This document shows, one piece after another, positions 7,245 to 8,615 of a stretch of 8,615 nucleotides of DNA. Positions within the stretch are counted from its first letter, which is position 1. Every line of letters begins with the position of its first letter. Both the position numbers and the translations under genes were made by a program. Under the pieces are notes generated by a model. The model saw only the letters and a program-made list of their open reading frames with translations, ran no database searches and had not been told where the DNA came from. The stretch spans positions 4,029-12,643 of the forward strand of contig DIST01000049.1 in the NCBI GenBank assembly GCA_002421645.1, read 5' to 3'. Origin of the DNA: Flavobacterium sp. UBA6203 (GTDB taxonomy: Bacteria; Bacteroidota; Bacteroidia; Flavobacteriales; Flavobacteriaceae).

Positions 7245-7631
7245 ATGAAGTTTCAGTTTCGTTTAGCATACTATTTATTTGGCATATTTTTAGGAGGAGT
7301 TTTTGTTATGTGGTTTTTAAAAGCTAAAGCCGATGACAAAGGGGTTGAGTTTTGTTACTTGCCTAATTGCCGTGTTTTAAAAGATTTAAGGAGCAAATCA
7401 TTAGAAATTGATTCTTTAGCAAAACAATCGTTAGATGCAAAATGGGTTACTTTAGAAGATATACGTCAAAGTTTACGCTATGGCGATGTAGATTTTTCAA
7501 AAAGTAATGAAGCTTACAGAAAAGGTAAAATTTACGTTATTGAAGGCAGAACTTCTAAAAATGAAGAGATTACGATTACAATGGTCAATTATACTAACAA
7601 AGTCTTGCTAGAAAAGATAGAAAAAAAGTAA
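7245..7631 (+). CDS. Small membrane-anchored DUF4258-type protein, function unknown
   Basis: A 128-residue protein of unknown function. One hydrophobic segment at about 8-25 (LAYYLFGIFLGGVFVMWF) is followed by the positively charged LKAKADDK, suggesting an N-terminal membrane anchor; a signal peptide is less likely because no clear cleavage site is seen. Two cysteines in a CYLPNC motif (C37, C42) follow the anchor. Residues of about 65-125 look like a small alpha+beta domain of the DUF4258 kind (one helix at VTLEDIRQSLRYGDV, then beta strands KIYVIEG and EEITITMVNY). I recall similar proteins beside alanine dehydrogenase in other flavobacteria, but I cannot search to confirm. It lies 59 bp after the dehydrogenase gene and has its own -7 element, so it may be transcribed separately. 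The role of the cysteines (metal, disulphide or lipid) cannot be told. Confidence 0.8.
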   Translation: MKFQFRLAYYLFGIFLGGVFVMWFLKAKADDKGVEFCYLPNCRVLKDLRSKSLEIDSLAKQSLDAKWVTLEDIRQSLRYGDVDFSKSNEAYRKGKIYVIEGRTSKNEEITITMVNYTNKVLLEKIEKK

Positions 7632-7649
7632 TTTTTTTTACCGAAACAC

Positions 7650-7679
7650 TTGCAGAAACAAATATTCCTTGTATATTTG
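7650..7679 (+). promoter_or_regulatory. Consensus promoter of tRNA-Val
   Basis: TTG at 7650-7652, a 19-base spacer, then TATATTTG at 7672-7679. Both boxes and the spacing match the Bacteroidota primary sigma consensus. Transcription would start near 7685, leaving about 30 bases of 5' leader for RNase P to remove before 7715. Confidence 0.85.
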
Positions 7680-7714
7680 CACTCGCAATACAGAAATAGT
7701 AAAGCACTTTATTG

Positions 7715-7792
7715 GGGCGATTAGCTCAGCTGGTTCAGAGCACCTCGTTTACACCGAGGGGGTCGGGGGTTCGAACCCCTCATCGCCCACCA
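7715..7792 (+). tRNA. tRNA-Val (anticodon TAC)
   Basis: A full cloverleaf can be folded by eye: acceptor GGGCGAT (7715-7721) with ATCGCCC (7782-7788), D stem GCTC/GAGC, anticodon stem CCTCG/CGAGG around the loop TTTACAC (7748-7754), a five-base variable loop, and a T stem GGGGG/CCCTC (one G-T pair) with loop TTCGAAC. The anticodon TAC at 7750-7752 reads valine GUA and, with wobble, other GUN codons. The discriminator is A and the CCA end (7790-7792) is encoded. It has a consensus promoter and its own terminator, so it is a single-gene unit. Confidence 0.98.
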
Positions 7793-7798
7793 AAAATT

Positions 7799-7825
7799 AA
7801 ATCCTACAGAAATGTAGGATTTTTT
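7799..7825 (+). terminator. Intrinsic terminator after tRNA-Val
   Basis: A 10-bp stem (AAATCCTACA at 7799-7808 with TGTAGGATTT at 7813-7822) closes a GAAA loop and continues into T residues. It begins 6 bp after the encoded CCA end. Confidence 0.88.
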
Positions 7826-7852
7826 GTTTTATTGATATTTATATCAAACCAT

Positions 7853-7879
7853 AAAAAAATCCCGCATTAGCGGGATTTT
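7853..7879 (-). terminator. Intrinsic terminator of the proline dehydrogenase gene
   Basis: The 10-bp stem AAAATCCCGC (7856-7865) and GCGGGATTTT (7870-7879) has a 4-base loop. On the minus strand it follows the stop codon by 5 bp and ends in a run of seven Ts, so it serves the leftward gene. The stem is nearly symmetric and could also stop rightward readthrough. Confidence 0.88.
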
Positions 7880-7884
7880 ATCAT

Positions 7885-8615
7885 TTATAATTTTCTTCTC
7901 TCTTTTTCTTTCTTAATCAACGTTAGTTCTCGACTAGTTTGACCAGCTACAGAAGTGTTTTCCTCTGCACGTCTTATCAAATAAGGCATCACATCTCTTA
8001 CTGGTCCAAAAGGTAAATATTTTGCAACATTGTATCCTTCTGCGGCTAAGTTAAAACTGATGTTATCGCTCATTCCTAATAATTGTCCGAAGAAAATACG
8101 TTTATCATTTTTAACAATTCCTTTTTCTTGCATCAATTGCATCAATTTGTACGAACTTTCTTCGTTGTGAGTTCCGGCAAAAACAGCCATTTTATCAATA
8201 TGCTCCACCATGTAAGTTACAGTAGCATCATAATTAATATCTGTTGCTTCTTTAGATTCACAAATTGGAGATTTTTGTCCGAGCTCTGCAGCTCTTTCAT
8301 TTTCTTTTTCCATATAAGCGCCACGAACCAATTTCATTCCAATATAAAATCCTTCCGATTTTGCTTGTTCATGAAGGTTTTTTAAATAATCTAATCGATC
8401 CCAACGATACATTTGCAACGTATTAAAAACAATTGCTTTTTGTTTGTTGTATTTACGCATCATGTCGGCAACAATTGCATCTGCAGCATCTTGCATCCAA
8501 CTTTCTTCAGCGTCAATCAATAATAAAACGTCTTTTTCAAATGCTGTTTTACAAGCAATATCAAAGCGTTCGATTACACGATTCCATTCTTTTTGTTCGT
8601 TTTCTGTCAAATGAG
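7885..8615 (-). CDS. Proline dehydrogenase (5' part outside the window)
   Basis: The C-terminal part, about 241 residues, of an FAD-dependent proline dehydrogenase, which oxidises L-proline to pyrroline-5-carboxylate and feeds electrons to quinone. The frame stays open through the right edge, so no true start is visible: the first apparent start there is an internal TTG read as leucine. Compared with a family length of roughly 390, about 150 residues are missing. Numbering from that leucine: LIDAEES at 31-37, KLVRGAYME at 93-101 (FAD/substrate-binding barrel strand), FGQLLGMSDN at 174-183, and the C-terminal signature YLPFGPVRDVMPYLIRRAEEN at 198-218. There R213 and R214 are the carboxylate-binding arginines of this enzyme. 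It resembles stand-alone, eukaryote-like PRODH; no P5C dehydrogenase domain follows. It converges on the tRNA gene and ends at its own terminator. Confidence 0.93.
   Translation of the reverse strand, partial: HLTENEQKEWNRVIERFDIACKTAFEKDVLLLIDAEESWMQDAADAIVADMMRKYNKQKAIVFNTLQMYRWDRLDYLKNLHEQAKSEGFYIGMKLVRGAYMEKENERAAELGQKSPICESKEATDINYDATVTYMVEHIDKMAVFAGTHNEESSYKLMQLMQEKGIVKNDKRIFFGQLLGMSDNISFNLAAEGYNVAKYLPFGPVRDVMPYLIRRAEENTSVAGQTSRELTLIKKEKERRKL

Noticed and set aside
7621..7639. A-tract/T-tract hairpin at the end of the DUF4258-type gene as a terminator
   Set aside because: The stem consists only of A-T pairs and overlaps the stop codon, so it would be too weak to call.
7715..7860. Possible integration of a mobile element at the tRNA-Val 3' end
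   Set aside because: No integrase, no repeat of the tRNA 3' end and no change of composition is seen; the next gene is a housekeeping gene.
8083..8385. Open frame of about 100 codons on the plus strand inside the proline dehydrogenase gene
   Set aside because: It is antisense to a clearly conserved gene, its product is low-complexity and Phe/Ser-rich, and no promoter is visible.

Overview
The window looks like chromosomal DNA of a Flavobacterium or close relative (Bacteroidota, Flavobacteriaceae). The grounds are strong A+T richness, starts without Shine-Dalgarno sequences, promoter elements of the Bacteroidota type (TTG, about 19 bases, TAnnTTTG), a fused LpxC-FabZ protein, and a PorX-type regulator of type IX secretion. 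The gene content is core and housekeeping. I see no phage, transposon, CRISPR array, defence system or clear sign of recent gene transfer.

Left part, minus strand (5-3741): a putative operon read leftwards, with an HD-domain phosphohydrolase (GTG start), then lpxD, then bifunctional lpxC/fabZ. These cover lipid A steps 2 and 3 and the beta-hydroxyacyl-ACP dehydratase of fatty acid synthesis. A good -7 element lies in front of the HD gene and a second one in front of lpxD.

Middle, plus strand (3872-7631): porX (receiver domain plus PglZ/alkaline-phosphatase-like domain) and tsaE (ATPase for tRNA t6A modification) lie 48 bp apart, with a short direct repeat between them, and end at a strong intrinsic terminator. 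An alanine dehydrogenase-like gene of the AlaDH/transhydrogenase-alpha family follows. After it comes a small membrane-anchored DUF4258-type protein with its own consensus -7 element.

Right part: a tRNA-Val (anticodon UAC) with a textbook promoter, an encoded CCA end and its own terminator. It converges on a proline dehydrogenase gene on the minus strand, whose 5' part lies beyond the right edge. Two back-to-back hairpins separate the convergent units.

The points most worth a second look are the replacement of the usual AlaDH catalytic histidine by glutamine, the uncharacterised DUF4258 protein, the porX-tsaE spacer repeat, and the internal promoter of the lipid A operon. None of these is a new system by itself.
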